Positions 43,240-52,472 of a stretch of DNA of 64,000 nt are shown here, one piece after another. This DNA comes from Nocardioides nitrophenolicus (GTDB lineage: Bacteria > Actinomycetota > Actinomycetes > Propionibacteriales > Nocardioidaceae). The first letter of the stretch is position 1, and each line of letters starts with the position of its first letter. The position numbers and the translations under genes were made by a program. The notes beneath the pieces are model-generated. The model was not told the origin of the DNA. It ran no database searches and saw only the letters and a program-made list of their open reading frames with translations. The stretch covers positions 1,922,001 through 1,986,000 of the forward strand of contig NZ_JAFBBY010000001.1 in the NCBI RefSeq assembly GCF_016907515.1. The letters are read 5' to 3'.

Positions 43240-44478
43240 TCAGGCGGGACGTCGGCGGGCGCGGGCTGCGAACGCGTCGAGTGCCTCGATGACAGCGTCG
43301 GCCCTCCAGACGACGTTGCGCCTGCGCTCGTCTCCCTGCTCGTTCTTGACCTGCACGATGCCCGCGTCGGCGAGCTGTCCGAGGGCGCGGTCGGCCGCCG
43401 GTTGCGATACGCCTGTCTGCTGCTGCACGAGCTTGGAGGTGACCGCGGGTTGGGAGAGCAGGATGGGCAGGATCCTCCAGGCGACGGAGTCGCGGCGCGC
43501 GGTGAGTCGGTCCCGCCACCGGTCGTTGATGTCGTGCAGATCGGCGGCGAGCCGGCGGCCGTTGACGATGGCTGCCAATGCGGCTTCGTTGAAGCGGGTG
43601 ACGATGGGGTTGGGGTCGCCAGCACGGTAGGCAGTGAGCGCATCGAAGTAGGTGCTGGTATCCGAGAGCAGTCCTGCCGACACCGGGACGGTGGTGCGGG
43701 TCGTGGCGTTGCCGTGCTTGAGCATGGCGTGGACGAGGGTGCGTCCGGTGCGACCGTTGCCGTCGTTGAAGGGGTGGATGGTCTCGAACTGGGCGTGTGC
43801 GACGGCGGTGTGCGCCATCAGGGGCAGGTCGGTGCGGTGGACGAACTCGCAGAGATCGTCGATGGCGGGTTCGACTCGGGCGTGGTGGGGCGGGACGAAG
43901 GCGGCATCGTGGGGCGAGGCGTGGTGTCCGCCGATCCAGACCTGCACGTCGCGGTAGGCGCCCGGACTGGCGTGGTCTTGCCCGCGCATGAGCGCCTCGT
44001 GGACAGCGAGGATGGCGTTCGGGGTGATGTGGTCGGCCAGGTCGATGGCACGTTCCATCGCCTCGACGTTCGCGACGACCAGTTTGGCGTTCGAGCCGTG
44101 CTTGGCCAGGCCGAGCTCGGCCAGGGCGAGGGCACGCGAGCCTGCGGTGATGTCCTCGATCTGCGAGGACGACGTGGACTCGGTGCGCAACAGGACGGCG
44201 GCGAGTGGCGCGAACTCTCCGGGGAAGGTGGCACCCAGGTCGGCGTCGAATCGGGTGATCTCGGCGCGGGCGTCCTCCGCGTCGGCTACCACGTCGGGGT
44301 CGAGCACGAAGGGCATCGTGGCGATCGCGGGCGGGACGGCGGCTCGGTAGGGCCGTCCGATGCGGGCGCGGTCGCGTCGGAGCATCATCTGGGGTGGCGT
44401 CTGCGGGTTCCAGTCGTGCTCCTCCCAGCGCAGAGCGAGTTCGGGCGAGGCGGTGGCGTCATCCGTGGGCGTCGGCAT
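43240..44478 (-). CDS. Fic family AMP-transferase-like protein with C-terminal winged helix
   Basis: 412 residues from an ATG at 44478 with GAGGAGG upstream. The Fic active-site loop HPFNDGNGRTGR is complete at residues 235-246, including the catalytic His. An N-terminal TSSSQIED segment matches the inhibitory-helix motif S/TxxxE of class II Fic proteins, so it is probably self-inhibited. The last 90 residues form a winged-helix (LLSQPAVTSKLVQQQTGVSQPAADRALGQL), common in stand-alone chromosomal Fic proteins. Fic enzymes usually transfer AMP to target proteins. No antitoxin gene is adjacent. Third codon positions are a little less GC-biased than in neighbours, hinting at later acquisition. 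Confidence 0.85.
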   Translation of the reverse strand: MPTPTDDATASPELALRWEEHDWNPQTPPQMMLRRDRARIGRPYRAAVPPAIATMPFVLDPDVVADAEDARAEITRFDADLGATFPGEFAPLAAVLLRTESTSSSQIEDITAGSRALALAELGLAKHGSNAKLVVANVEAMERAIDLADHITPNAILAVHEALMRGQDHASPGAYRDVQVWIGGHHASPHDAAFVPPHHARVEPAIDDLCEFVHRTDLPLMAHTAVAHAQFETIHPFNDGNGRTGRTLVHAMLKHGNATTRTTVPVSAGLLSDTSTYFDALTAYRAGDPNPIVTRFNEAALAAIVNGRRLAADLHDINDRWRDRLTARRDSVAWRILPILLSQPAVTSKLVQQQTGVSQPAADRALGQLADAGIVQVKNEQGDERRRNVVWRADAVIEALDAFAARARRRPA

Positions 44479-44500
44479 CGTTGCCTCCTCTCGTCCGTTG

Positions 44501-44526
44501 GATAACGTTAGCACCTTATCGTTATC
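44501..44526. promoter_or_regulatory. Inverted repeat in the Fic promoter
   Basis: GATAACG (44501-44507) and CGTTATC (44520-44526) form 7-bp perfect arms 12 bases apart, 22 bases upstream of the Fic start, in an A/T-rich stretch. Likely an operator, possibly for the Fic protein's own winged helix. Confidence 0.45.
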
Positions 44527-44601
44527 TAAGACTGAGTGCTGGACAACGTTCGCCACCTCGCGGCTTCTCCGCCGCGCACCACCAAGGCGCCGGAAATGAC
44601 A

Positions 44602-44635
44602 AGGACCCGGACCCACATCCGTGGGTCCGGGTCCT
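44602..44635 (-). terminator. Terminator of the tRNA-Ser gene
   Basis: Perfect 15-bp stem (44602-44616 with 44621-44635) with a 4-base loop, 23 bases beyond the 3' end of the leftward tRNA gene. Only a short T-rich stretch follows on the transcribed strand. Confidence 0.7.
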
Positions 44636-44657
44636 GCAGATGTCCTGCGACATCAAC

Positions 44658-44747
44658 TGGCGGTGACGGAGGGATTTGAACCCTCGGTGGACTTGCGCCC
44701 ACAAACGCTTTCGAGGCGTTCTCCTTAGGCCGCTCGGACACGTCACC
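44658..44747 (-). tRNA. tRNA-Ser(CGA)
   Basis: Reading the minus strand, GGTGACG (5') pairs with CGTCACC (3') as a 7-bp acceptor stem. The anticodon loop reads CTCGAAA, giving anticodon CGA (serine, codon UCG). A long variable arm between the anticodon and T arms and the T loop GTTCAAATC support a class II serine tRNA. The discriminator base is G and CCA is encoded at 44660-44658. A strong hairpin follows at 44602-44635. Confidence 0.93.
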
Positions 44748-44899
44748 GCGGGAGACATTACCGGAGCGGCGACGACGGTCCGAATCCCGGTCCCCGCCGG
44801 GCGCACCGGCGGGGCCGATGCAACCTGGTTGCAACCTCTGTGCGTCATCGTCGTCGGGAGAGACGCTCGTCACGTGGGACAGACCCTGGGAGAGACATC

Positions 44900-46114
44900 G
44901 TGGCCCCTGCCCTGATCGACAGCCCGGCGCGCGGGATGCGCGCCGAGGTCGCCGCGTCCTGGGAGCGGTCGGCGGCGGCCGGCGTGGACGTCACGCAGCG
45001 GGAGGCGCCGATCGCGCTGGAGACGCCGGACCTGCGCGGCCAGCGGGAGGCGCATGCCCTGGCGCGGGTGTTCCCGCTCCTCGACGACGTGCTGGGGCGG
45101 GAGGTGCGCGACTGCGGGGCGGTGATGGCGCTGGCCGACGCGGAGGGCACCCTGCTGTGGGTGTGCGGTACGCCGGAGCGGCTGCGCGAGGCGGAGCGGA
45201 TCGGGTTCGTGGAGGGCAGCAACTGGGACGAGCGGCTCGCCGGCACCAATGCGCCGGGGCTCGCGCTCGCGACCGGACGCGACGCCTTCATCACCCGCGA
45301 CGAGCACTTCCGCTCGGCGGTGCGGTCCTGGAGCTGCGCGGCGACCCCGATCCACGACCCCGGGACCAGCCGGGTGCTGGGGGTGCTCGACGTGACGGGC
45401 GGCGACGCGCTCGTCGTGCCGCAGACGATGGCGATGGTCCGCGCCGCGGCGCGCCTCGCGGAGGCCGAGCTGGCGCGCCAGGCGCCGCCGCCGGCGCGCG
45501 GGGACCGCGACACCGGCCTGCGGATCGTGCTCGAGCTGCTCGGCCACGACGAGGCGCTGGTCACCGTCGACGACGGTCGCGGCCGGCTCTCACGACTTCG
45601 GCTCTCGCGCCGCCACAGCGAGATCCTCGCGCTGCTCGCCTCCTGCCCCACCGGCCTCAGCGGCGACGAGCTCGGCGTGCTCCTCTACGAGGCGGACGGC
45701 GGTACGTCGACCCTGCGCGCCGAGCTGAACCGGCTCCGCGGCCTGTTGGGCGACGAGCTGCTCTCCTCCCGTCCGTACCGGCTCGCGGCGCCGGTCACCG
45801 GCGACTGGCTCGCGGTCGAGGCGCAGCTGGCGGCGGGCGACCTGCGCGCCGCGATGCGTGGGTACGGCGGACCGGTGCTCCCCCGCTCGACCGCGCCGGG
45901 GGTGGTGCGCCTGCGCGAGTCGCTGGCGGCCTCGTTGCGGCAGGCGCTGCTCCGCTCGGGCGCACCCGACCTGTTGTCGACCTGGACCCGCTCGGGCTGG
46001 GGCCGCGACGACTACGACATGTGGCTGGCTCAGCGGGCCGTCGTCCCGGTCTCGTCGCCGATGCGGGCGCTGGTCGACGGGCAGCTCGCGCGACTGGACG
46101 CCGAGCTGCGCTGA
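44900..46114 (+). CDS. GAF domain-containing transcriptional regulator
   Basis: 404 residues from a GTG at 44900 with GGGAGAGAC upstream. The N-terminal half has an AcoR/DhaR-like sensor layout: VAASWERSAAAGVDV, a GAF domain with EGSNWDERLAGTNAPGLALATGRDAFI, and SAVRSWSCAATPIHDP. The C-terminal part (residues about 230-400) looks like a DNA-binding region, with LRLSRRHSEILALLASCPTGLSGDELGVLLY and a conserved helical tail; there is no AAA+ sigma-54 domain. In other actinobacteria such regulators often sit beside alcohol or aldehyde dehydrogenase genes, but none is present here. GCAACCTGGTTGCAACC at 44819-44835 is a possible operator. Confidence 0.75.
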   Translation: MAPALIDSPARGMRAEVAASWERSAAAGVDVTQREAPIALETPDLRGQREAHALARVFPLLDDVLGREVRDCGAVMALADAEGTLLWVCGTPERLREAERIGFVEGSNWDERLAGTNAPGLALATGRDAFITRDEHFRSAVRSWSCAATPIHDPGTSRVLGVLDVTGGDALVVPQTMAMVRAAARLAEAELARQAPPPARGDRDTGLRIVLELLGHDEALVTVDDGRGRLSRLRLSRRHSEILALLASCPTGLSGDELGVLLYEADGGTSTLRAELNRLRGLLGDELLSSRPYRLAAPVTGDWLAVEAQLAAGDLRAAMRGYGGPVLPRSTAPGVVRLRESLAASLRQALLRSGAPDLLSTWTRSGWGRDDYDMWLAQRAVVPVSSPMRALVDGQLARLDAELR

Positions 46115-46129
46115 GTCCGACAGACCGGC

Positions 46130-47323
46130 TCAGGCCTCGGCCCGGCGGCGCAGCCGGGCGTCGACGGCGGCCGGGCTGAGCACCTCGTCGAGCGCCAGTG
46201 CGGCGCACCCGACCAGGCCGGCCCGGTCGCCGTAGGTCGCCGGGAGGAACTGCAGCTCGCGGGTCGCCAACGCCGAGGAGCGCGCATAGACCGCCTCGCG
46301 TACGCCGGCCGCGTAGACGTCGTACGCCGCGGCCATGTCGCCGCCGAGGACGACCGCGCGCGGGTTGAGCAGGTTGATGGCGACGGCGAGCAGCTCGCCG
46401 ACCATCCGGCCGCTCTCGCGCAGCAGCTGCTTGGCCTCGGGGTCGCCGGCGAGGGCGTGGGCGACCAGGTCGCGGACGTGCTCGACCTCGCGGCCCTCCT
46501 CGCGCAGCCGCGCCACGAGCGCCCAGCCGGCGGCGATGGTCTCGAGGCAGCCGACGTCGCCGCACCGGCAGGGTCGGCCGGCGGCCTCCGGGACCTTGGT
46601 GTGGCCGAGGTCCCCGGCGGCGCCGAGCGCGCCGGAGACGATCCGCCCGTCGGCGACGACGCCGAGCCCGAGGCCGGTCGAGGCCTTGAGCACGAGCAGG
46701 TCGCGGGCCTGGGCGGCGTGACCGAGGTACTCGGAGCGGGCCAGGATGTCGGCGTCGTTGGCCAGGAAGAGCGGCGCGTCGCCCGCGACGGCGGTGAGGT
46801 ACGGCGCCAGCGGGATGCCGTCCCAGCCGGCGATGACCGGGGTGTCGACGCTGACGCCGCGCTCGGTGTCGACGGCGCCGGGCAGCGACAGGCCGATGCC
46901 CAGCACGGGAGGGGTCCCGGGGCCGGTCAGCCGGGCGAGCTGGTCGGCGACGCCGGGCATGACCAGGTCGGGGCCGGCGCCGACCTCGTGGTCGACGGCC
47001 GACGCGGCGAGCTCGGTCCCGGCGAGGTCGAAGACCGCGACCTGGGAGCGCGAGCGACCGATGGCGACCGCGAGCACGCAGCCGGCGTCGGCGGCGAGGG
47101 CGAGGCTGCCGGGCGGGCGACCGCCGGTGGAGGCGAGGTCCGCGCCGAGCCGGAGCAGCCCGGCCTCACCGAGCGCGCTCACCCGGGCGACCACGGCGGT
47201 CCGCGAGAGCCCGGTGAGCCGGGTCAGGTCGGCGCGGGTCGCGGCCCGTCCCGCACGCACCAGCGCGAACAGCTCACCCGCCGTCGCCGTGTCGCGGCCG
47301 ACCGGCTGCCGCACCTCCGTCAT
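46130..47323 (-). CDS. ROK family transcriptional regulator
   Basis: 397 residues from an ATG at 47323 with TGGAGG upstream. An N-terminal winged helix (LTRLTGLSRTAVVARVSALGEAGLL) is joined to a ROK sugar-kinase fold. The ATP/phosphate motif VLKASTGLGLGVV and the ROK zinc motif CRCGDVGCLETIAAG are present, so it may sense a sugar or sugar phosphate. It diverges from zwf, and a perfect palindrome lies between them at 47362-47379. It is the likely regulator of the Entner-Doudoroff genes next to it (inference from layout). Confidence 0.88.
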   Translation of the reverse strand: MTEVRQPVGRDTATAGELFALVRAGRAATRADLTRLTGLSRTAVVARVSALGEAGLLRLGADLASTGGRPPGSLALAADAGCVLAVAIGRSRSQVAVFDLAGTELAASAVDHEVGAGPDLVMPGVADQLARLTGPGTPPVLGIGLSLPGAVDTERGVSVDTPVIAGWDGIPLAPYLTAVAGDAPLFLANDADILARSEYLGHAAQARDLLVLKASTGLGLGVVADGRIVSGALGAAGDLGHTKVPEAAGRPCRCGDVGCLETIAAGWALVARLREEGREVEHVRDLVAHALAGDPEAKQLLRESGRMVGELLAVAINLLNPRAVVLGGDMAAAYDVYAAGVREAVYARSSALATRELQFLPATYGDRAGLVGCAALALDEVLSPAAVDARLRRRAEA

Positions 47324-47361
47324 GCCTCCAGACTCTAAACCCTGGCTACTTTGTTCCGAGA

Positions 47362-47379
47362 AAGTCATAAGTATGACTT
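47362..47379. promoter_or_regulatory. Palindromic operator candidate between ROK gene and zwf
   Basis: AAGTCATA and TATGACTT form perfect 8-bp arms around AG. It lies 39 bases before the ROK start and 22 bases upstream of the zwf -10 box, placed to control both promoters. Confidence 0.6.
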
Positions 47380-47400
47380 CCGGTAGACACTCTTGCGCAC

Positions 47401-47406
47401 TACCGT
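47401..47406 (+). promoter_or_regulatory. -10 box of a leaderless zwf promoter
   Basis: TACCGT (TANNNT) lies exactly 7 bases before the GTG start at 47414. No ribosome-binding site is present, so the mRNA probably begins at the start codon, as is common in actinobacteria. Confidence 0.45.
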
Positions 47407-47413
47407 TGCTCCG

Positions 47414-48877
47414 GTGACCGCACCCGACCTCGTGCTTCCCCCCAGCGACTTCACCGTCTTCGGCGGCACCGGCGACCTCGCCCTGCGCAAGCTGCTGCCC
47501 GGCCTCTACGAGCAGGAGCGCCGCCGCCAGCTCCCCGCCGGCACCCGGATCATCGGCGTCTCCCGCACCCCGCTCGACGACGCTGGCTACCGCGACCTCG
47601 TCACCCGCGCGCTCTTCGAGCACGTGGCCGAGGACCACCTCGAGGTCGGCGCCCTGCACCGGCTCACCGCCCGCCTGCACCACCTCACCCTCGACATCGG
47701 CTCCGCCGACGACTGGGACCGGCTGCACGGCCTGCTCAAGGACCGCCCGGCCGACGAGGAGGCGACCCGGATCCACTACCTGGCCGTGGGCTCCGACCTG
47801 TTCGGCACCATCTGCGACCGCCTCGACGACCTCGGCCTGGTCACCCCGCGCTGCCGGGTGGTGCTCGAGAAGCCGATCGGCGCCGACCTCGCCTCCTCGC
47901 GCGAGGTCAACGACGCCGTCGGCCGGGTCTTCGAGGAGCGGCAGATCTTCCGGATCGACCACTACCTCGGCAAGGAGAGCGTGCAGAACCTGCTCGTCAC
48001 GCGTTTCGCCAACGTCTTCCTCGAGCCGATCTGGAACTCCCGCTGGGTCGACCACGTGCAGATCACGGTCGCCGAGACCCTCGGCGTCGAGGAGCGCGGC
48101 GACTACTACGACCGGGCCGGCGCGCTGCGCGACATGGTGCAGAACCACCTGCTGCAGCTGCTCTGCCTGGTCGCCATGGAGCCGCCGTCGTACGTCGGCG
48201 GGGACGCCCACGACGCGGTCCGCGACGAGAAGCTCAAGGTGCTGCGCGCCCTCGCGCCGCTCACCGGCGCCGAGGTCGACCGGGCGACGGTGCGCGGCCA
48301 GTACACGACGTACGGCGAGGAGCTGGGACACCCCAGCACGACCGAGACCTTCGTGGCGCTGCGGGCCGAGGTGCAGAACTGGCGGTGGTCGGGCGTGCCC
48401 TTCTACCTGCGCACCGGCAAGCGGCTGGCCCGGCAGGAGTCCACGATCGAGGTGGTGTTCAAGGAGCCGCCGCACGCGATGTTCCCCGACAGCGAGGGCG
48501 TCACGACGCCCAACCGGCTGACCATCCGGATGCAGCCCGACGAGGGCATGCAGCTGCACCTCACCGCCAAGCACCCCGGGCCGGGCGGGATCCGGCTGCA
48601 CCCCGCCTCCCTCGACCTGACCTGGGCCGACGCCTTCGACGAGCGCAGCCCCGAGCCGTACGAGCGCTTGCTTCGCGATGTGATGCGCGGTGTGCCCACC
48701 CTGTTCATGCGCCGCGACGAGGTGGAAGCCGCCTGGGGCTGGGTCGAGCCGATCCTCGAGCGGTGGCGGGAGGCCGCCGTCGAGCCAGTGCGCTATCACC
48801 CCGGCACCGAGGGACCGGCCGCTGCCGAGCGGCTGCTTGCTCGGGACGGCCGCTTCTGGCAGGAGGGCACCCGATGA
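47414..48877 (+). CDS. zwf: Glucose-6-phosphate 1-dehydrogenase
   Basis: 487 residues from a GTG at 47414. The dinucleotide motif [14 protein letters not shown] is at residues 15-28 and the substrate signature RIDHYLGKE near 180, with EKPIGADL upstream of it. It oxidises glucose-6-phosphate to 6-phosphogluconolactone with reduction of NAD(P). The next gene, edd, starts within its stop codon (ATGA), and eda follows. No 6-phosphogluconolactonase gene is in the cluster, so that step is encoded elsewhere or spontaneous. It is probably controlled by the divergent ROK protein. Confidence 0.95.
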   Translation: MTAPDLVLPPSDFTVFGGTGDLALRKLLPGLYEQERRRQLPAGTRIIGVSRTPLDDAGYRDLVTRALFEHVAEDHLEVGALHRLTARLHHLTLDIGSADDWDRLHGLLKDRPADEEATRIHYLAVGSDLFGTICDRLDDLGLVTPRCRVVLEKPIGADLASSREVNDAVGRVFEERQIFRIDHYLGKESVQNLLVTRFANVFLEPIWNSRWVDHVQITVAETLGVEERGDYYDRAGALRDMVQNHLLQLLCLVAMEPPSYVGGDAHDAVRDEKLKVLRALAPLTGAEVDRATVRGQYTTYGEELGHPSTTETFVALRAEVQNWRWSGVPFYLRTGKRLARQESTIEVVFKEPPHAMFPDSEGVTTPNRLTIRMQPDEGMQLHLTAKHPGPGGIRLHPASLDLTWADAFDERSPEPYERLLRDVMRGVPTLFMRRDEVEAAWGWVEPILERWREAAVEPVRYHPGTEGPAAAERLLARDGRFWQEGTR

Positions 48878-50721
48878 GCACCCTGCACCCGGTGCTGGCC
48901 GCGGTCACCCAGCGACTCGTCGAGCGCAGTGCGGCCACCCGCTCGGCGTACGTCGACCGGGTGCGGGCCGCCGCGGTCCGCGGCCCCGCGCGCGGCCGGC
49001 TCGCCTGCGCCAACCTGGCGCACGGCTTCGCGGCCGCCGAGGGCGGCGCCAAGGCCGAGCTCGCGCGCGGGCAGAAGCCGAACCTGGCGATCGTGACGAG
49101 CTACAACGACATGCTCTCCGCCCACCAGCCGTACGGCGCCTACCCGCCCGTGCTCAAGGACGCGGTGATCCGGGCCGGCGGCCTCGCGCAGGTCGCCGGC
49201 GGCGTCCCGGCGATGTGCGACGGGATCACCCAGGGCCGCGACGGCATGCAGCTCTCGCTCTACAGCCGCGACGTGATCGCCATGTCGACCGCGATCGCGC
49301 TCTCCCACGACATGTTCGACGCGGCGCTGCTGCTCGGCGTCTGCGACAAGATCGTGCCGGGCCTGCTGATCGGCGCGCTGTCGTTCGGGCAGCTGCCGAC
49401 CGTGTTCGTGCCGGCCGGGCCGATGACCTCCGGGCTGCCCAACGGCGAGAAGGCCCGCGTGCGCCAGGCGTACGCCGAGGGCAAGGCCGGGCGCGAGGAG
49501 CTGCTCGAGGCCGAGGCGGCGTCCTACCACTCGAAGGGCACCTGCACCTTCTACGGCACCGCCAACTCCAACCAGCTGCTGATGGAGGTGATGGGCCTGC
49601 ACCTGCCGGGCTCGTCCTTCGTCAACCCCGACACCCCGCTGCGCGACGCGCTCACCCGCCAGGCCGCGGCGGTGGCCGTGCGCCGGGCCGCGACCGCCGC
49701 GCCGGGGATCGGCGAGCTCGTCGACGAGCGGGTGGTGCTCAACGCGTGCGTCGCGCTGCTGGCCAGCGGCGGGTCGACCAACCACACCCTGCACTTGGTC
49801 GCGATCGCCCGGGCCGCCGGGATCCTGCTCACCTGGGACGACCTCGCCGAGCTCTCGGCCGTCGTACCGCTGCTGGCGCGGGTATACCCCAACGGTGCGG
49901 CGGACGTGAACCACTTCCACGCCGCCGGCGGGATCGGGTTCCTGGTGCGCACCCTGCTCGACGCGGGCCTGCTGCACGAGGACGTCGAGACCATCGTGGG
50001 CCGGGGCCTGCGCCGCTACACCGAGGAGCCGGTGCTGGTCGACGGCGAGCTGTCGTGGCGCCCCGGGCCCGCCGAGAGCCTGGACCCGACCGTGCTGCGG
50101 CCCGCGACCGAGCCGTTCTCGGCCGACGGGGGCGTCAAGGTGGTCCGCGGGCCGCTCGGCACGGGCGTCGTGAAGACGTCGGCGGTCGCGGTGGAGCACC
50201 GGCTGGTGTCGGCGCCGGCGCGGGTGTTCGACGACCAGCACGACTTCCTCGCGGCCTTCGCCGCCGGCGAGCTCGACGGGATCGACCTGGTCGCGGTGAT
50301 CCGGTACCAGGGACCGGCGGCCAACGGGATGCCGGAGCTGCACAAGCTGACCCCGGCCCTCGGCGTCCTGCAGGACCGGGGCCAGCGGGTCGCGATCGTC
50401 ACCGACGGCCGGATGTCCGGCGCGTCCGGCAAGGTCCCCGCCGCCATCCACGTCACCCCGGAGGCCGCGCTCGGCGGCCCGCTGTCGCGGGTACGCGACG
50501 GCGACGTGATCACCCTCGACCCGGACGCCGGGACCCTGTCGATCGCCGCCGACCTGGCCGGCCGGCCCGCCGTGGGCGCGGCGCCGTCGGGCGCGGCCTG
50601 GGCCGGCACCGGTCGCGAGCTGTTCGCCGCCTTCCGCGCCACCGTCGGCCCGGCCGACGAGGGCGCGTCGATCTTCCCCGTCCCCGCTGCCGCCCCGGAG
50701 GTCTCCCTTGTCCGCGCTTGA
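48874..50721 (+). CDS. edd: 6-phosphogluconate dehydratase
   Basis: 615 residues from the ATG at 48874. ILVD/EDD family features: [57 protein letters not shown] (iron-sulfur Cys), and [27 protein letters not shown]. The late [16 protein letters not shown] and [18 protein letters not shown] are specific to the Edd branch. It converts 6-phosphogluconate to 2-keto-3-deoxy-6-phosphogluconate (KDPG). It overlaps zwf by 4 bases and eda by 14, so this is a compact Entner-Doudoroff operon. Confidence 0.95.
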   Translation: MSTLHPVLAAVTQRLVERSAATRSAYVDRVRAAAVRGPARGRLACANLAHGFAAAEGGAKAELARGQKPNLAIVTSYNDMLSAHQPYGAYPPVLKDAVIRAGGLAQVAGGVPAMCDGITQGRDGMQLSLYSRDVIAMSTAIALSHDMFDAALLLGVCDKIVPGLLIGALSFGQLPTVFVPAGPMTSGLPNGEKARVRQAYAEGKAGREELLEAEAASYHSKGTCTFYGTANSNQLLMEVMGLHLPGSSFVNPDTPLRDALTRQAAAVAVRRAATAAPGIGELVDERVVLNACVALLASGGSTNHTLHLVAIARAAGILLTWDDLAELSAVVPLLARVYPNGAADVNHFHAAGGIGFLVRTLLDAGLLHEDVETIVGRGLRRYTEEPVLVDGELSWRPGPAESLDPTVLRPATEPFSADGGVKVVRGPLGTGVVKTSAVAVEHRLVSAPARVFDDQHDFLAAFAAGELDGIDLVAVIRYQGPAANGMPELHKLTPALGVLQDRGQRVAIVTDGRMSGASGKVPAAIHVTPEAALGGPLSRVRDGDVITLDPDAGTLSIAADLAGRPAVGAAPSGAAWAGTGRELFAAFRATVGPADEGASIFPVPAAAPEVSLVRA

Positions 50722-51319
50722 TCTGGTCCCCGTGCTGCCGGTGGTGGTGATCGACGACCCGGCGACCGCCGTACCGCTGGCCCGGGCGCTGGTCGACGGC
50801 GGCCTGCCCGCCCTCGAGCTCACCCTGCGCACCCCCGCCGCGCTCGAGGCGCTGCGCCGGATCGCGGCGGAGGTCCCCGAGATCGCGCTCGGTGCCGGGA
50901 CCGTGGTCACTCCCGCCCAGGCCGAGGCGGCGGTCGCGGCCGGCGCCGGCTTCCTGGTCTCCCCCGGGTGCACGCCGGACCTGCTGGCGGCCCTGCGCGA
51001 CACCGGCGTGCCCTTCCTCCCCGGCACCTCGACGGTGTCGGAGGTGATGGCCGTGCTGGAGGCGGGCGTGACGGAGATGAAGTTCTTCCCCGCGGAGGCG
51101 TCCGGCGGGACGGCGTACCTCAGGGCGGTGGCGGGTCCGCTCCCCCAGGCCCGGTTCTGCCCCACCGGCGGGATCCGGCCGGCGACGGCCCCCGACTACC
51201 TCGCGCTGCCCAATGTCGGCTGCGTCGGCGGCACCTGGCTCACCCCCGCTGACGCGATCGCCGCGGGCGACTGGGCGCGGATCAGCACGCTCGCCGGGGA
51301 GGCCGCCGCGCTGGGTTGA
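50708..51319 (+). CDS. eda: KDPG aldolase (2-dehydro-3-deoxy-phosphogluconate aldolase)
   Basis: 203 residues from a TTG at 50708 with GGAGG 6 bases upstream; the start lies inside the end of edd. The small TIM barrel shows [19 protein letters not shown] with the catalytic Glu, [19 protein letters not shown], and [11 protein letters not shown] with the Schiff-base Lys, ending with [16 protein letters not shown]. It splits KDPG into pyruvate and glyceraldehyde-3-phosphate. The stop codon falls inside the left arm of the 40-bp inverted repeat at 51313-51405. Confidence 0.95.
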   Translation: MSALDLVPVLPVVVIDDPATAVPLARALVDGGLPALELTLRTPAALEALRRIAAEVPEIALGAGTVVTPAQAEAAVAAGAGFLVSPGCTPDLLAALRDTGVPFLPGTSTVSEVMAVLEAGVTEMKFFPAEASGGTAYLRAVAGPLPQARFCPTGGIRPATAPDYLALPNVGCVGGTWLTPADAIAAGDWARISTLAGEAAALG

Positions 51320-51405
51320 GTCCTGTGCCGCGCATCTGACGAATGGGCTCCCATTTCACGGATTCGGGAGCCCATTCGTCAGATGCGCGGCACAGGACTC
51401 AACCC
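51313..51405. terminator. 40-bp perfect inverted repeat between convergent genes
   Basis: 51313-51352 and 51366-51405 are exact reverse complements (40 bp, no mismatch) with a 13-base loop. The stop codons of both eda and the leftward TIGR03086-type gene lie within the arms. It can form a very stable hairpin in either transcript, so it works as a bidirectional terminator. The perfect match over 40 bp is more than termination needs. Confidence 0.75.
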
Positions 51406-51974
51406 CGGCGGCCGAGGAGGGCCAGCAGCTCCACGAGCGGCGTGGCGCCCTCGGGGACCGGGAGGACCGGCCCGAAGGCCGGGCCACGCTCGGCGGCCGC
51501 CTCCGGGGTGGAGAACGGGCGGGCGAAGCTCAGGCAGGCCGCAACGTCGGCGTCGGTGGCGGCGTACGGGCGGCCGAGCGCGGTGGCCAGGTCCCACCCG
51601 TGGACGACGACCTCGTTGAGGGCGACCGCGGCCGCGACGTCGCCGGGGAGGTCGACGCCGCCGGCCGCCGTCATGCCGTCGTACGCCGACGGCTCGCGCC
51701 AGGCCTGGGCGAGCAGGTCCAGGTCGTGCGCGATCCGGTCCCGCCAGCCCGGCTCCAGCCGCGAGGCGTCGCCGGTGCCGCCCTGCTCGGACCCGGGCAC
51801 CGGCTCCTTGCGCGCGGCGCCGACGAAGGCGACGGCGAGACCGCCGACGTGGTCGACCAGGTCGCCGACGGTGTACGCCGGGCAGGGGGTCGGCCGGGTG
51901 AGCTGGTCGTCGGTGACCGAGCCGACCAGCTCACGCAGGGTGGCGGTGGCCGGTCCGAGATCGAGGATCGTCAT
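51399..51974 (-). CDS. TIGR03086 family metal-binding protein (DinB/mycothiol-dependent superfamily)
   Basis: 191 residues. RPTPCPAYTVGDLVDHVGGLAVAFVGAARKE has the conserved His of this four-helix family, and a second block VALNEVVVHGWDLATALGR carries the His/Asp expected to bind metal. The family is related to mycothiol-dependent maleylpyruvate isomerase N-domains and DinB proteins; individual reactions are mostly unknown. It stands alone downstream of the tadA pair on the same strand. Confidence 0.82.
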   Translation of the reverse strand: MTILDLGPATATLRELVGSVTDDQLTRPTPCPAYTVGDLVDHVGGLAVAFVGAARKEPVPGSEQGGTGDASRLEPGWRDRIAHDLDLLAQAWREPSAYDGMTAAGGVDLPGDVAAAVALNEVVVHGWDLATALGRPYAATDADVAACLSFARPFSTPEAAAERGPAFGPVLPVPEGATPLVELLALLGRRG

Positions 51975-52004
51975 GACAGCGCAGACCCGTCCCGGGCCCG
52001 GAAC

Positions 52005-52472
52005 TCATCGGCGCTGGGTCGAGAAGAAGCCGTCGAGCAGCGCTGCCGACTCGGTGGCCAGCACGCCGGCCAGCACCTCGGGCCGGTGGTTCAGCCGGCG
52101 GTCGCGGACCACGTCCCACAGCGAGCCGACCGCGCCGGCCTTGTCGTCGTAGGCACCGAAGACAACCCGGTCGACCCGGGCGAGGACGGCGGCGCCGGCG
52201 CACATCGTGCACGGCTCGAGGGTGACGACCAGGGTGCAGCCGGTCAGCCGCCACTCGCCGCGGGCCACCGCCGCCCGGCGCAGGGCGACCACCTCGGCGT
52301 GACCGGTCGGGTCGGCGTCGCGCTCGCGCACGTTGTGGCCGGCGCCGAGCACGCTCCCCGTCTCGTCGACCACGACCGCGCCGATGGGCACGTCACCGGT
52401 GGCGAGCGCGGCGTGCGCCTCGGCCAGGGCGGCCCGCATCGGCTCCTCCCAGTGGCGCAGCGGTGCGCTCAC
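52005..52472 (-). CDS. tadA: tRNA-specific adenosine deaminase
   Basis: 155 residues from a GTG at 52472 overlapping the upstream stop (GTGA). The deaminase zinc motif is HAEV (His ligand and proton-shuttle Glu) plus PCTMCAGA (two Cys ligands). NVRERDADPTGHAEVVALRRA matches TadA. It deaminates A34 to inosine in tRNA-Arg(ACG), an essential step. Downstream of its partner gene in a conserved actinobacterial pair. Confidence 0.92.
   Translation of the reverse strand: MSAPLRHWEEPMRAALAEAHAALATGDVPIGAVVVDETGSVLGAGHNVRERDADPTGHAEVVALRRAAVARGEWRLTGCTLVVTLEPCTMCAGAAVLARVDRVVFGAYDDKAGAVGSLWDVVRDRRLNHRPEVLAGVLATESAALLDGFFSTQRR

Noticed and set aside
44600..44760. Integration site of a genomic island at tRNA-Ser
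   Set aside because: No integrase, no duplicated tRNA end and no phage genes are visible; kept only as a possibility under the Fic finding.
46130..48799. 889-codon minus-strand frame extending the ROK gene upstream
   Set aside because: The part beyond 47323 is antisense to zwf and has no ROK homology; the ATG at 47323 has a good ribosome-binding site.
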